Shown here: positions 35,787 through 45,483 of the stretch, piece by piece
Layout of the letters: each line of letters opens with the position of its first letter
How positions within the stretch are numbered: position 1 is the first letter of the stretch
From: Utricularia gibba
Taxonomy: Eukaryota; Streptophyta; Magnoliopsida; Lamiales; Lentibulariaceae
DNA: 64,000 nt
Direction: 5' to 3'
NCBI GenBank assembly: GCA_002189035.1
Contig: NEEC01000019.1
Span: forward strand, 1,364,001 to 1,428,000
Program-made: the position numbers and the translations under genes
Notes under the pieces: generated by a model
Database searches by the model: none
The model's input: the letters and a program-made list of their open reading frames with translations, nothing else
Told to the model about the DNA's origin: nothing

Positions 35787-36267
35787 ATGATGCAGCTCAG
35801 TTCTCTACCAGAGAAGTAAGTTGAGGAAGAAGCAAGTTTAGTAGTATCATATGCATACGAATACCTATTTCTTTTTTCACCTAATTTCCTGTTCTGATGA
35901 CGGTGATGTTTTGTGCAGTTCAAGGGGGTTGAAGAACCCAACAAAGATGGAGTTTGACAGCAATGAGAGTCCCAAGTTGGAGCTGAAGCTCAAGCTGTCT
36001 CCACCAAGGGAGCACTGGGGTCGACTTAACGGAGTCGTTTCGATGGTGGAGATATCACCATCGCCACCAAGCTCTTGTGTGTCGCGTGAGACAAGTCCAG
36101 AGGCAAACAACAGCAGCAGCTCAATGGTGTTGGTCGGCTGCCCTCGGTGTCTCATGTATGTTATGCTACTTGGGAGTGATCCAAAGTGCCCAAAGTGCAA
36201 GAGCACAGTTTTGCTTGATTTCCTGCGGGAAGACAGGGCAAGGAGAATCACAAAATTCAAAATTTAG
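35787..36267 (+). CDS. GIR1/GIR2-like EAR-motif small repressor protein
   Basis: GIR1 and GIR2 are small Arabidopsis proteins that bind the HD-Zip factor GL2 and recruit TOPLESS through an EAR motif, repressing root hair genes. Exon 1 is 35787-35815 (first ATG, MMQLSSLPE) and exon 2 is 35919-36267, joined in frame by a 103-base intron; 125 residues. If translation begins at the internal ATG (35947, MEFDSNESPK), the protein is 106 residues. The EAR motif is LELKLKLS, followed by a Ser/Pro-rich linker. The conserved C-terminal block is MVLVGCPRCLMYVMLLGSDP, then KCPKCKSTVLLDFL, whose CPxC pairs could bind zinc. A TATA box sits 61 bases upstream of the first ATG, which supports the two-exon start. 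Confidence 0.85.
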
Positions 36268-37274
36268 TCAACTGTAGCAGTTATCAATATGTGTTTCTCT
36301 AGTTTGGGGGGTTTGTGTTTTTTTCTTTTGTTTTTTGCGGGGGGTTTAGGCTTCAGAGAACTGACTACGTAGCGCTGGCTGGTTTTGTAGTATCCTTAGT
36401 CTCTGATGATCTTAATGACATAAAAAAGGCAGAAAATTGATCAAGCTCGACTGCTAATCTGAAAGAAAGAACTCACCCATCATTCACAAGAGAATGCATA
36501 ATGAAAAAGAAGCCGGGTTTCAATCGATAAGCTAACCAACAAAGGCTCAATAATTGATATGCAGATTAGTGAAAAGATAGAAAGAAAACAAAAACCAACA
36601 TGCTGTGGAGGCAACCGCGAAAGAAGCATTTGAAGGAGGTTTTGAACCAAACACATGGGATCAAATCTTAAACAAATGCCACACATAACCAAATACAACA
36701 TCAATAAATGAAACAGAAGCCAAAGGTAGAACTGAAGGCAAGTAAACTTACTTGGCTGATGTGCCGAAGCATTGAATGATGGAAAGGTAACATTAATAAC
36801 TGTGGCGTGAACAATAAATGCATTCAATTGATGCAGCAACAAACCACCTACGGGAGATATCTACAACAATTTACTGGGAAGTTGAATTTTCGAATTAGAG
36901 TTGGTGTATCTATGACTGCAATAATATGTCAAATATCTACTCGGCAGCAGACCATGCATTAGAGTTTCAGGCGCATTCAATACCAAAATGCACTAACAGA
37001 ATGATAATTGCAACACCACTGAAACTGAATCTCTTATTGCCATCTTGTTTACTATTTCAACATGACAAACACTTCGTTTAATTGATGCAATAGGCAATCA
37101 GCAGGAAAGGCAGCCAATACTTGAATGAATACACACAGTAACACAGGGAGTTGGGTAGTGCTTCTTGGTGAGAAATATCCGACTCCATTGACTAAATATC
37201 AACACAAACAACATGAAGATGACTTTCGGAGAGCAAGAATGGAGAGAAGGTGATGGATCCATAGCGACGTTGCA
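36268..37274. other. Convergent intergenic, 3' UTRs of GIR-like and VHA-E genes
   Basis: About 1 kb with no supported gene. Frames such as 36480-36842 (minus) have hydrophobic composition but no motif and no splice context. Confidence 0.45.
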
Positions 37275-39529
37275 TTACACAGTCACAGTACCAAACAGCC
37301 TCTTGCGAATCTGCGGAAGTACACAAAACAAATTGGATGAAGAGTATTGTGTTGGCCCCCTTAAGCAAAGAAAATGGAGGTAGTTGAAGAGCATTGAACA
37401 AAATAAGAATAGACGCTGAATTGTAGTTCCACATCTACAAAGGAGAAAAAGCAAATAATTTTCTTCTGTATGATCCTCCAAAAATCTCTATGGAAACATT
37501 ACCGATTGACGCCACATATTGCACTTCTTGTAGAAGATAAAAGGAATAAAAGAATGCATGCCGTCTTAGTAACAATCTAACAAGTGAAAATGCTATTCCC
37601 ATTGCAACTCGTGAATAAAAAGAAATCAACATAAGAGACTCTCCCTTGGAGACACTAAAAATATGATGAGATAAATCACAATAACCCATCGGATATTCCC
37701 ATTGCAACTCACTCGTAACATGAGCCTCAGACTACGCTTCCTCACTTCAAAAAGTTTCTAATGGCATGTGACCACATGTATTGCTCTCAAAACGAAAAGT
37801 ACAAAAAGTATGTCCATGGACCATGCATAACCAATAAAAAAGGAAGCATGGACAATTATAAAATATTAGAAGCACAACCTTGGTGTGTCTATTGGACCAA
37901 AACGATGAAAGCTTATAGGAAAGTTACACTTTAGCTTTCTGAGTCTACCTCTGGTAACTTCTTGCGAAATACAACGTCAAGCCTAGCATCAAGAGTGTTC
38001 TCCAACACGATTTTCCCATCCCTAGAAGCCAACACCACGCCTCCAGCACTGAAAGCGTAAGATAGGATAAGGATGATATCACAAGCAGTTGTAAATGTGC
38101 AGATTAAACGAAAAAGACAGGAAGAGCTCTCAGAGTTTCCTGGAGCATATAGAGGCTGTGTGATATGTAAGAGAAACACCCCACTTTTTAATTATTTAGA
38201 GGGAAAAGTGGAAACAAATTCCGCATAATTATGGTATTTGAAAGTGTACTAGTTACCAGAAAGGTCCATGAGCATTGTGGTGAGAAGGGGCAGGCGGAAG
38301 ATGAACATTGTCAATGATGATCTCTGGATGATGAATATTTGCTATCTGAGAATATTCCGCCTTTGCTGATTGTAAGACAGACTCCACATAGTTCAAATCA
38401 TGATGACGGCAGCGTAACAATACAGAGGGCTCTTTCAGCCTGAGCAAACCCTGAATAACAAAGAAATGTTCAGCAGAGCATATAGATGAATGGGTCAACA
38501 GGGAGTATACCGAGTACAATTTCATCATAAACACAAAATTTTAGATCACATAATTCCCAGTTTATACGGAGCCATGCAATATTCAAAACCAAAACTGATG
38601 GAAAGTATGAATCTTAGCAAGCATATGGTCTACACAAGTTTCAAGTTTCAGGAGTTGACACAGTTACCTTCATATCTGCACAGTTTTCACTCAAAAAACA
38701 AGATCTTATGAAGGTGTCAAAGTACAAATGAGTACACTGAAGAAAGAGATGGAACCATCCAAATATTTTTATCATATATAATCGAAGTACTCATTCAACC
38801 TGCACAATAAGATCTTTCAGAAGACGCTCATAGCTACGATGGTGATGGGTGACATGGTCAATAACATGTTCCACGAGGTGTTCGAGGCTATGATGGTGGT
38901 GGCTGACATGCAAAAGCTCCTTAGATGCTGCTTCCTTCATGGAATTAACCAAATCATCCTGGGCTTGAAGAACCTTGATCCGAGAAGCATTCAGTTGCAT
39001 TGAGTACTCACTACATTGAAGAACGTAAGAATAGTTACCTCCAGATATTCAGAAACCGGCCAGAACAACTTATTCAGAAGAAACAAACATCCAATCAAAA
39101 AAAAAAAAAAAAAAAAAAAAAAACAATCAGGACATCAATTTCCTCAAACGAAGATTTGGGAAACTGTAAAACAGATGGCAGATGCAAGCAATCAGGACAT
39201 CAATTTCCGTCACATGCAATAGCAGAATCCCACAAAAAGAAACAATCAGTTTTTCCTTACATTTTTCTCCGGACTTCAACTTGTTTCTCTTTTCGCTCGT
39301 ACTCTTGGCGAATCTTCTTCTTCTCGGCTTCCACTAGCTGCAACTTCTCGATGTTGAACTCCTGGACAAGCAACATATGATGCATCAGAATGAAGCAAAT
39401 ACATCAATTTTCTAGTTACACTCATACTTCCTCGGCGGACACAGAGATCTCATTAGCCTTCTCCTCCGCTTCCTGGCGAATGAATCGCACCATCTGCTGG
39501 ATCTGCCTCGAGACATCGGCGTCGTTCAT
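37275..39529 (-). CDS. VHA-E: V-type proton ATPase subunit E with an 18-residue internal duplication
   Basis: Subunit E forms, with subunit G, the peripheral stalks that hold the A3B3 catalytic head of the V-ATPase against rotation at tonoplast and endomembranes. Six minus-strand exons: 39428-39529, 39261-39361, 38800-39010, 38257-38450, 37949-38048 and a tiny last exon 37275-37310 encoding IRKRLFGTVTV after a 638-base intron; 247 residues. The N-terminal helix is canonical (MNDADVSRQIQQMVRFIRQE, EEFNIEKLQLVEAEKKKIRQ). The C-terminal globular domain is also canonical (LLRLKEPSVLLRCR, PPAPSHHNAHGP, ASRDGKIVLENTLDARLDVV). Between them, exon 3 has a tandem 18-codon duplication that is His-rich (see findings), making the protein about 18 residues longer than I recall for the family (about 227-237). 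The usual CSGGVV reads CAGGVV here. Confidence 0.95.
39097..39123. repeat. Poly-A tract (27 A) in VHA-E intron 2
   Basis: A run of 27 A on the plus strand, which is T in the VHA-E pre-mRNA. It lies inside intron 2 (39011-39260) and may strengthen the pyrimidine content of the intron. Length is uncertain in any assembly. Confidence 0.8.
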
Positions 39530-40245
39530 GTTGATTCTCACCGGCGGCGTACACAAGATGCCGAATCCCAACTCCTCTTTGCCGATACCACCCAATCATT
39601 TGCATATCCGTCATTAATGGGGCCCACGAACGGGGCTGCGCTGTATTTGAGGCAGCCACCTTGAAATTATAAATTATTTCATTATATTAGAAATTAAATT
39701 GTAAATTTTCCAAGATAATTTAAAAATACTATTTTCCAATTAGATAACCAATAATTTAAACTATCAATTTAATTTTGAAAAAAATTATTTAAAAATAAAT
39801 TAAACAAAATAATTCAATTTTTAATTTTTTTGGAAATTAATAAAATAGCAGAATTTTAGTGGAAGCTCCCTGTACAATGAATCAAACCTCATCTTGGCGA
39901 CCTCTACAACGCCCCTATTTTCAACACAGACGACATTTTTATGTTCAGCTAAGTATACAACACGGGATGGGGGATGTGGCACGGGGTTTAGATCCTGTTC
40001 CCAGAAGTTGCGGATGCAGTTTCAGTACCCAGAGGACTGTTCTGATGTTGCGGGAAGTCACATGGGAGGTCGCCGGCGCCCGGAGGTGGAGGTGTTCCAG
40101 CCGGGGAAGTGGGGATGCACAGCATCAGTTGGTCCTCCAGCACTGTCTCCAAGCTATTCCAGTCCACCCCAGCTGCAGAAAATTGTCATGGAAATGGGAT
40201 AGATATATCATCGTTCTTATCTTGCTTTCAAGTCAAAGATCAAAA
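39530..40245. other. Spacer between VHA-E and E2F
   Basis: 39660-39840 is AT-rich. 39890-40200 is GC-richer and open in two plus-strand frames; one contains a Gly/Pro-rich stretch. It is most simply the 3' UTR of the minus-strand E2F gene. No gene is supported. Confidence 0.4.
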
Positions 40246-43160
40246 CTAGAATGATGGGTATATGGGGATACATTCAACTCCCCACATGTTTGTGAGGCTC
40301 GTATCGGCATCTGACAGTAGCCAATAGTCGGCATCATCCTGAGAAAAATGAAAGATCATTGTATGATGAAATGAGCAGTCAAAAATGGGGAATCCTTGGG
40401 GGACTGAACAAGTGTAGGATAATAGCTTACATCAACGTCTGGTATGATCTTCATGATTCCAGTTGGAAAATCCTGTGATGTGCTTGCACCCGAGCACATC
40501 CTTTGGTGTTCTGTTTGCTGCAGATCGCATTCGTTTCCTTGAATCTCCTCAATGGGAATTGGATTGGATGGATGTTCCTCAGTTGGCAACATTTCAGGGA
40601 CATTTTCTTGCATGTCACTGCTGTTGTTCTCGTCGATGTTCTCCACGAATTGACTAAACAGAAATGTGCACATTAGCAACCAAGATTGCAACAGCAAGAG
40701 ACATGAGTTGCTAGTTTGAAACTCTGAATGGAAGCAGGATCATGATGTACTAGTGTCACCTGACAAGGTAAACGTCAATTGGCCCCATGGTACTTCTAAG
40801 AACTATTTGATATCTTCTCTGTGGATAGTCGACAGCCTGCAGGGGGCGAGATGCAACACATTGGATGCTGTGAAAACAAAGAAATGAATATTGGCTACAA
40901 GAACTGATCGAAAAAAAATGCACCTCATCAGGGTCTGGGACTTCTAACGTAGTTCCATGAGGTGCTTTAATTGCTATCAGAGTTTCATTCTGTCAAAAAA
41001 AAAAAAAAAAAACGAAGAGTCAGTTTATTAGTTTTCGTTACTGCAGCATATGAAATACACAACGAAAACTAACTCCGTACCTGAAAGCAAGGCAAGCCTT
41101 TGATGTCTTCTTCAGTAACAAAAAGCCACCTAGAAAAAGAGAATCAAACAGAGAAAATTCAGACATAATTTGGATATTGCAGTTCCTGAATATAAACACA
41201 AAAATCACTACTTCTGATTGTTGTTGTCTTCACTGAGACCCCTCAACTTTTCCTGCATTTCCCTGGTGAAATAATGCAAATAATTGTATTAGCACACCGA
41301 ATTATATATAGCCTTGTTGAAGCAGGACCAATTGGACGCCTTGTCACCTAATTCTTTCATCTAAATTCTGCTCTTCAATGTTCAAATTTTCTACATCCTC
41401 CTGAAGAGAAAAGAATATTAAACTTGGGAACATGGAAAAAATTTAGGGTATCGATGATACTCTTGATACAGTGCCTTCAAAACCAATTCTCATATGTATT
41501 CTAGTGAAAGATGAAAAACAGTAGGTTTGCCTATCTGAGATGTTAATTAAGCTGCACTTCCAAAAAAACATATGGCGCCCTTCAGATTAATTGAAACAAA
41601 GAAAATCAGTGAAAAAACCCATCAGTTCTTCATCAGATGATCGTACCTGAAAACGGGGAAGACTTTCTTCATCATCCCCCGGCCTATGAACATCTATACC
41701 CCTGAAGAGAAATGGAGTGTATATTGAACTTTTAACTTTTTTTGTTGCTAAGGATTATCATCACTATTTTTAAAACTTGAATAGAACGAAAAGCATCTAG
41801 TAAAATCTGGCTACTGTAACAAAACGCATGCCATACTTCCACTGAATTCTGTTCTTGAGCTTCTTCTCTATAAGGCCAATGCCTTCGAGAACATTGGTTA
41901 TATCATATATGCGCCGCTTCTGTACCTGTTCAGATATAATATAGTCAGCGAAACAACAAGAAAAACTGAGCATTGAGCAGGAAAAATAGAAAAAAAAAAA
42001 AAAAAAAACCACCTCTAGAGTATCTGCAGCTTTATTCAAATCAAGAATACCATCTTCTGCATGCTTAATCAGGTTAATGAATTTTTTTGTCAGCAGACCT
42101 AAGCCAGTAAGATAGATCTTAACGTGTGAATCCAGCAAAAACATACAATTTGAGGAAATAGTATTAAATACTTGCTGGCGCCATGCTCTTTCAGTTACCT
42201 AAAGAACTATCATATCGACAGGGACCAGGGGTGAGATTGTTGCCACTAGGAGAACCTGTGGTAAGGCATTTTTTAGAAACAACAAAAACATTATTGTAGC
42301 TACTTGGTTCCTGTGAGCCATTGCATACAATTGACACTGGAGGAAAAATAACATATGATTATATCATGCATTACCAATATTTGGCATGGGAACCTGAGAT
42401 CCAGCTTTGCTGGTTTTTGTTGTCCTTGAAACTCTCTGGGTTTTTCCAGATTTTCCGGTGGGCGGAGTTTGACTGGACACTTGTAAAGTGGAAACACTGC
42501 CAGAACCTCCAAGTTTCCAAGAGTCCACATCACTGTCAGTTTTTCCACTCTTCCGTTTTAATTGCTAAGAGAAGTACAGGACACATTAAACACATGAAGG
42601 GTACACCAAAGACGAACAGATATATATCCTAAAACAAACAAAACACCCTCATAGAAGTTTAAATCGGCGGCCCTGCAACAACACAACAATCAATTTCTGG
42701 ATGAACGTGACATTAAACTCTTCTAACTCTCTGGACGAAAATGGGCAATAGAACCATAGGATTTGATCCGTTCCCTATCCAGTTGACCTGGAAACTCAAT
42801 TCAGATTTGGGGCGTTCCCAAAAGCGAATAGCAGAAACAAAGCAGTATTCGCCTTCCACAACTATTTAAAGCTATACTTAAAAAACGGGCTCCCCCCCCC
42901 CCCCCCCCAAACAAAAGAAAAAGGAATAGGAAATCAACCTAGAGAACATGTAAAGAGAGGCAGAGAAAAGAAATTTGAGAGAGACACACCGGCGGCGTCC
43001 TGAGGACGATCGCTTCATCAAAATCTTGAGTAGGTTTTCGCGTCTCATCATCCACGAAATGATGGTATTCGTATTCACCGCCCCCGCCTCTTCCAAACGG
43101 CGCTGTGGTGGAAGCGACCATCAACTGTCTCCTCATAGGCTGCTTCTCCGCCGGCTGCAT
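40246..43160 (-). CDS. E2F transcription factor (canonical, DP-dependent type)
   Basis: E2F-DP dimers control G1/S genes and are held in check by RBR1. Thirteen minus-strand exons: 42990-43160, 42375-42564, 42199-42255, 42013-42098, 41837-41925, 41647-41701, 41348-41400, 41212-41262, 41081-41129, 40924-40989, 40760-40836, 40431-40653, 40246-40338; 419 residues from the ATG at 43160 ([18 protein letters not shown]). The winged-helix DNA-binding domain ([20 protein letters not shown] to NRIQWK) contains [18 protein letters not shown]. It is followed by the leucine-zipper dimerisation region and the marked box ([55 protein letters not shown]). The C-terminal [18 protein letters not shown] is the RBR-binding transactivation motif. 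A single DNA-binding domain plus this motif makes it E2Fa/b/c-like, not DEL-type. Upstream in-frame ATGs to 43424 have unlike-protein sequence and are probably leader. Confidence 0.95.
42892..42908. repeat. Poly-C17 (poly-G17 in E2F sense strand)
   Basis: Seventeen consecutive C on the plus strand, about 80 bases inside intron 1 of the minus-strand E2F gene, so the pre-mRNA carries 17 G shortly after the 5' splice site. Such pure C/G runs are rare in AT-rich plant introns. Confidence 0.85.
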
Positions 43161-44366
43161 TCTCAATCTCGTCCCGTGAGCTGGAGGACCCAGAAGAGAA
43201 AACTCGTCAAATCCGTAGCTCCGGAGTGGATTCGAGGTCCCAAAACCTGATCTGAGAGATGGGTTCGCGGGAAGAGTCACACTGTGGAGGTAAAATGGGA
43301 AATTGCGGAAGAAATCGTAGTGGGTCGTGGGAGATCTGATGAGAGCAACCGAAAGAGGAAAACGAGGGAAAGGGGTAATCAACCAGGGAATTCGGTTCGG
43401 ATACACATTGGAGGGAAGCACCATCTACCACGCCCGCCTCTCACTTCCCACGTTTATTCTTTATGCATTCATTTTTCTAATACTTTCAGACAAAAATGTT
43501 TTTTTCTTTTTTTAATAAAACTTTCAGACAAAAGTGTTTAATTATTTCCCCATCATAAACGTCTAAATCAAGGAATATTTAAAAAACGTGCATTTAATGT
43601 TGTTTCAGAGATGGGCCTGGGCCAACATTTGGGCCTTTAGAAAAACCACACTGCTTCCTCATAGGGGGCCTCAAAACCACCTACAAAAAGGAATAGCTTT
43701 GGCTTGAATGAAGGTGTTCACACATTCATGTTTCCTTACCAAAGCTATAAGAAGATGAACATAGGTTATAAAAATGAAGGAATCATCCGAAATCGAAGAT
43801 TCGGAATCACGACGAATGTCGTTGTAAGAGAAGTAGTGAATCACAAATTCATGCACTTGTTAGGGGAGGGGATCATGAGTCTTGGCAAGGAAATCAACAT
43901 ATCCTTTCCTAAGAAAAGTTTGCTAAGTGAACAAGGAAGGGATCACAACACCACTAAGGCCAAGAGATTGTTTATTTCTATGTCTCAAGAATTAAAATCT
44001 AATTCAAAGCACAACAAACACTGCATCTAAACACAGGATGTATCTGTATACGTGATATGGAAGAACTGTATGAATTCACCATGACACAGGACATGGCTTA
44101 TGTTGTAACTAGATTCAAGAAAAGGTTCCAAGTCTGTTACATCCTATAGGAGCATTTCTATTTGGAAATAGACTTCATTCATGGCATGCACAAACAATGC
44201 TTCTCAATAGGGAATGGAGTAAGCAGAAGAAAGACAGAGCATTATAACAGGAAGTGTGCTGATCAGACAGGAAACATAGTCAGGACCAAACTGTACAACT
44301 CAAATAGCTAATCCAAATCAGAAACCAAGCTACAATTTTTATCCCCCAAAAAGTAGAAAGCTCAGC
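43161..44366. other. 5' flank of E2F and 3' flank of NHL gene
   Basis: 43161-43430 is probably E2F leader. Three TGGGCC motifs are packed at 43612-43617, 43618-43623 and 43630-43635, a site II-like cluster about 450 bases upstream of the E2F ATG. 43700-44030 holds an unremarkable frame with no motif. The remainder is 3' UTR of the minus-strand NHL gene. Confidence 0.5.
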
Positions 44367-45131
44367 TCAAATACCTACACGACATGGCTTTGGCCCTCCA
44401 ATTAATGATCCTGAAGTCACATTATTCAAGAGCCCAACAGTTAAATCAACGCAGATTACCTTCAAATACCTCCTCCTAGTCCTCCACGCTTTCGCATCAA
44501 AGGAAACGGTGGACAGCACCCTCAAGTTGAAGTTCACATTCCCATTGCTTCGCCTGGTACTGTTAATCGCATCAACCACAGAGCCCGCAACAAAACTACC
44601 CGCCGCAGCAAAATTGGCGGTTACAGAAGTCACATTCCTGGTCTCCTGCGAAAAGGGTGGAACGATGGTTTGGGAAAGCGCCTGGGAGTCGTAATAGATG
44701 AAGGCCTCGATCTGATCGTACTCAAGTGACATCTTTTTGTTGGGATTCGTCGCCGTGAGGCGAACAGTAGATGTGAAGGAGATGAGAGAGGTGTTTCCCA
44801 GAGAGAAATTCGACACTGAGAATGAATCGACCTGAAAAACAGGCAGCTGAGGTCGAAGAACCAACCAAACGATGAAAGTCACAGTTCCCAAAATCAGAAT
44901 CGCCCCAATCACGAGGGTGAAAATGCAGCGAGTGAACACGAGACGTCGATCATAATTGGAATCGTATTGGTAACCCTCTGGGTAGTTCTGGTATCGGTAG
45001 TATACGCCGGAGGGTGGAGGCGCGGCGTAGGGGTAGGAGACCCCCGGCGGCGGGTGATTCGCCGTGAAGCCGTTCGCCGGATGTGGGTTCTGAGCGGGGT
45101 ACCCAGTAACCGGTCTTCCCGCGTCTGTCAT
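44367..45131 (-). CDS. NDR1/HIN1-like (NHL) LEA-2 domain membrane protein
   Basis: NHL proteins are plasma-membrane or cell-wall-linked proteins, many induced by pathogens or stress. Single exon, 254 residues from the ATG at 45131 (MTDAGRPVTGYPAQ). The cytosolic N-terminus is rich in Pro, Tyr and Gly (YPYAAPPPSGVYYRYQNYPE). It is followed by one strongly hydrophobic segment at about residues 65-92 (FTLVIGAILILGTVTFIVWL). The LEA-2 domain follows: FQVDSFSVSNFSLGN, then LTATNPNKKMSLEYDQ with the family's NPN motif, and VPPFSQETRNVTSVTANF. Several NxT/S sites lie on the outer side. The frame continues upstream of this ATG, but that extension (including a second hydrophobic stretch) is not NHL-like and I take it as leader. 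Confidence 0.92.
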   Translation of the reverse strand: MTDAGRPVTGYPAQNPHPANGFTANHPPPGVSYPYAAPPPSGVYYRYQNYPEGYQYDSNYDRRLVFTRCIFTLVIGAILILGTVTFIVWLVLRPQLPVFQVDSFSVSNFSLGNTSLISFTSTVRLTATNPNKKMSLEYDQIEAFIYYDSQALSQTIVPPFSQETRNVTSVTANFAAAGSFVAGSVVDAINSTRRSNGNVNFNLRVLSTVSFDAKAWRTRRRYLKVICVDLTVGLLNNVTSGSLIGGPKPCRVGI

Positions 45132-45483
45132 CTCTAACAAGTCGAGGCCAACGACGGAGAAGAACCTTCGCTTGCCGGCGGAAATCCCACGCAGTTGAGC
45201 GTGTCGATGGACGGAAATCGGAATAGCACAAGAGGCAAGCGAGGAACAACAACAGCACAGTACAAAATATTTAAAATAAATTCCCAAATAATAATATTAT
45301 TATACTTTTTAATCAAATTTTATTTTCTAGAGTGGGCCATACGAAAAAATGCGTGTGGGTCCACTCCACCCAATTTTGAATTTTCTATGAACCAATTAAA
45401 AAAATAATTTAAATTTAATTTGTTTTTAAGTTTGAACAGTGAAAACTGACAAGGATACTGTCTAGGCAACCGTTTCCATTCCT

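Noticed and set aside
37941-37948. Early stop of V-ATPase subunit E after KKLPEVDSES
   Set aside because: The bases after KKLPE are an ordinary GT donor; a 12-codon last exon at 37275-37310 supplies the conserved IRKRLFG ending, so the stop is intronic.
39859-40254. 131-codon plus-strand frame and an overlapping second frame
   Set aside because: They overlap each other and the likely E2F 3' UTR; no recognised motif or splice context. Kept only as a note because composition is somewhat gene-like.
43161-43424. Longer E2F N-terminus from the ATG at 43424
   Set aside because: The extension is Pro/Phe/Ser-rich with no resemblance to the family, while [18 protein letters not shown] at 43160 fits the known N-terminal region. 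Taken as leader.
45132-45287. Longer NHL protein with a second hydrophobic segment
   Set aside because: NHL proteins have one membrane segment and a Pro/Tyr-rich start as at 45131; the extension is probably leader read in frame by chance.
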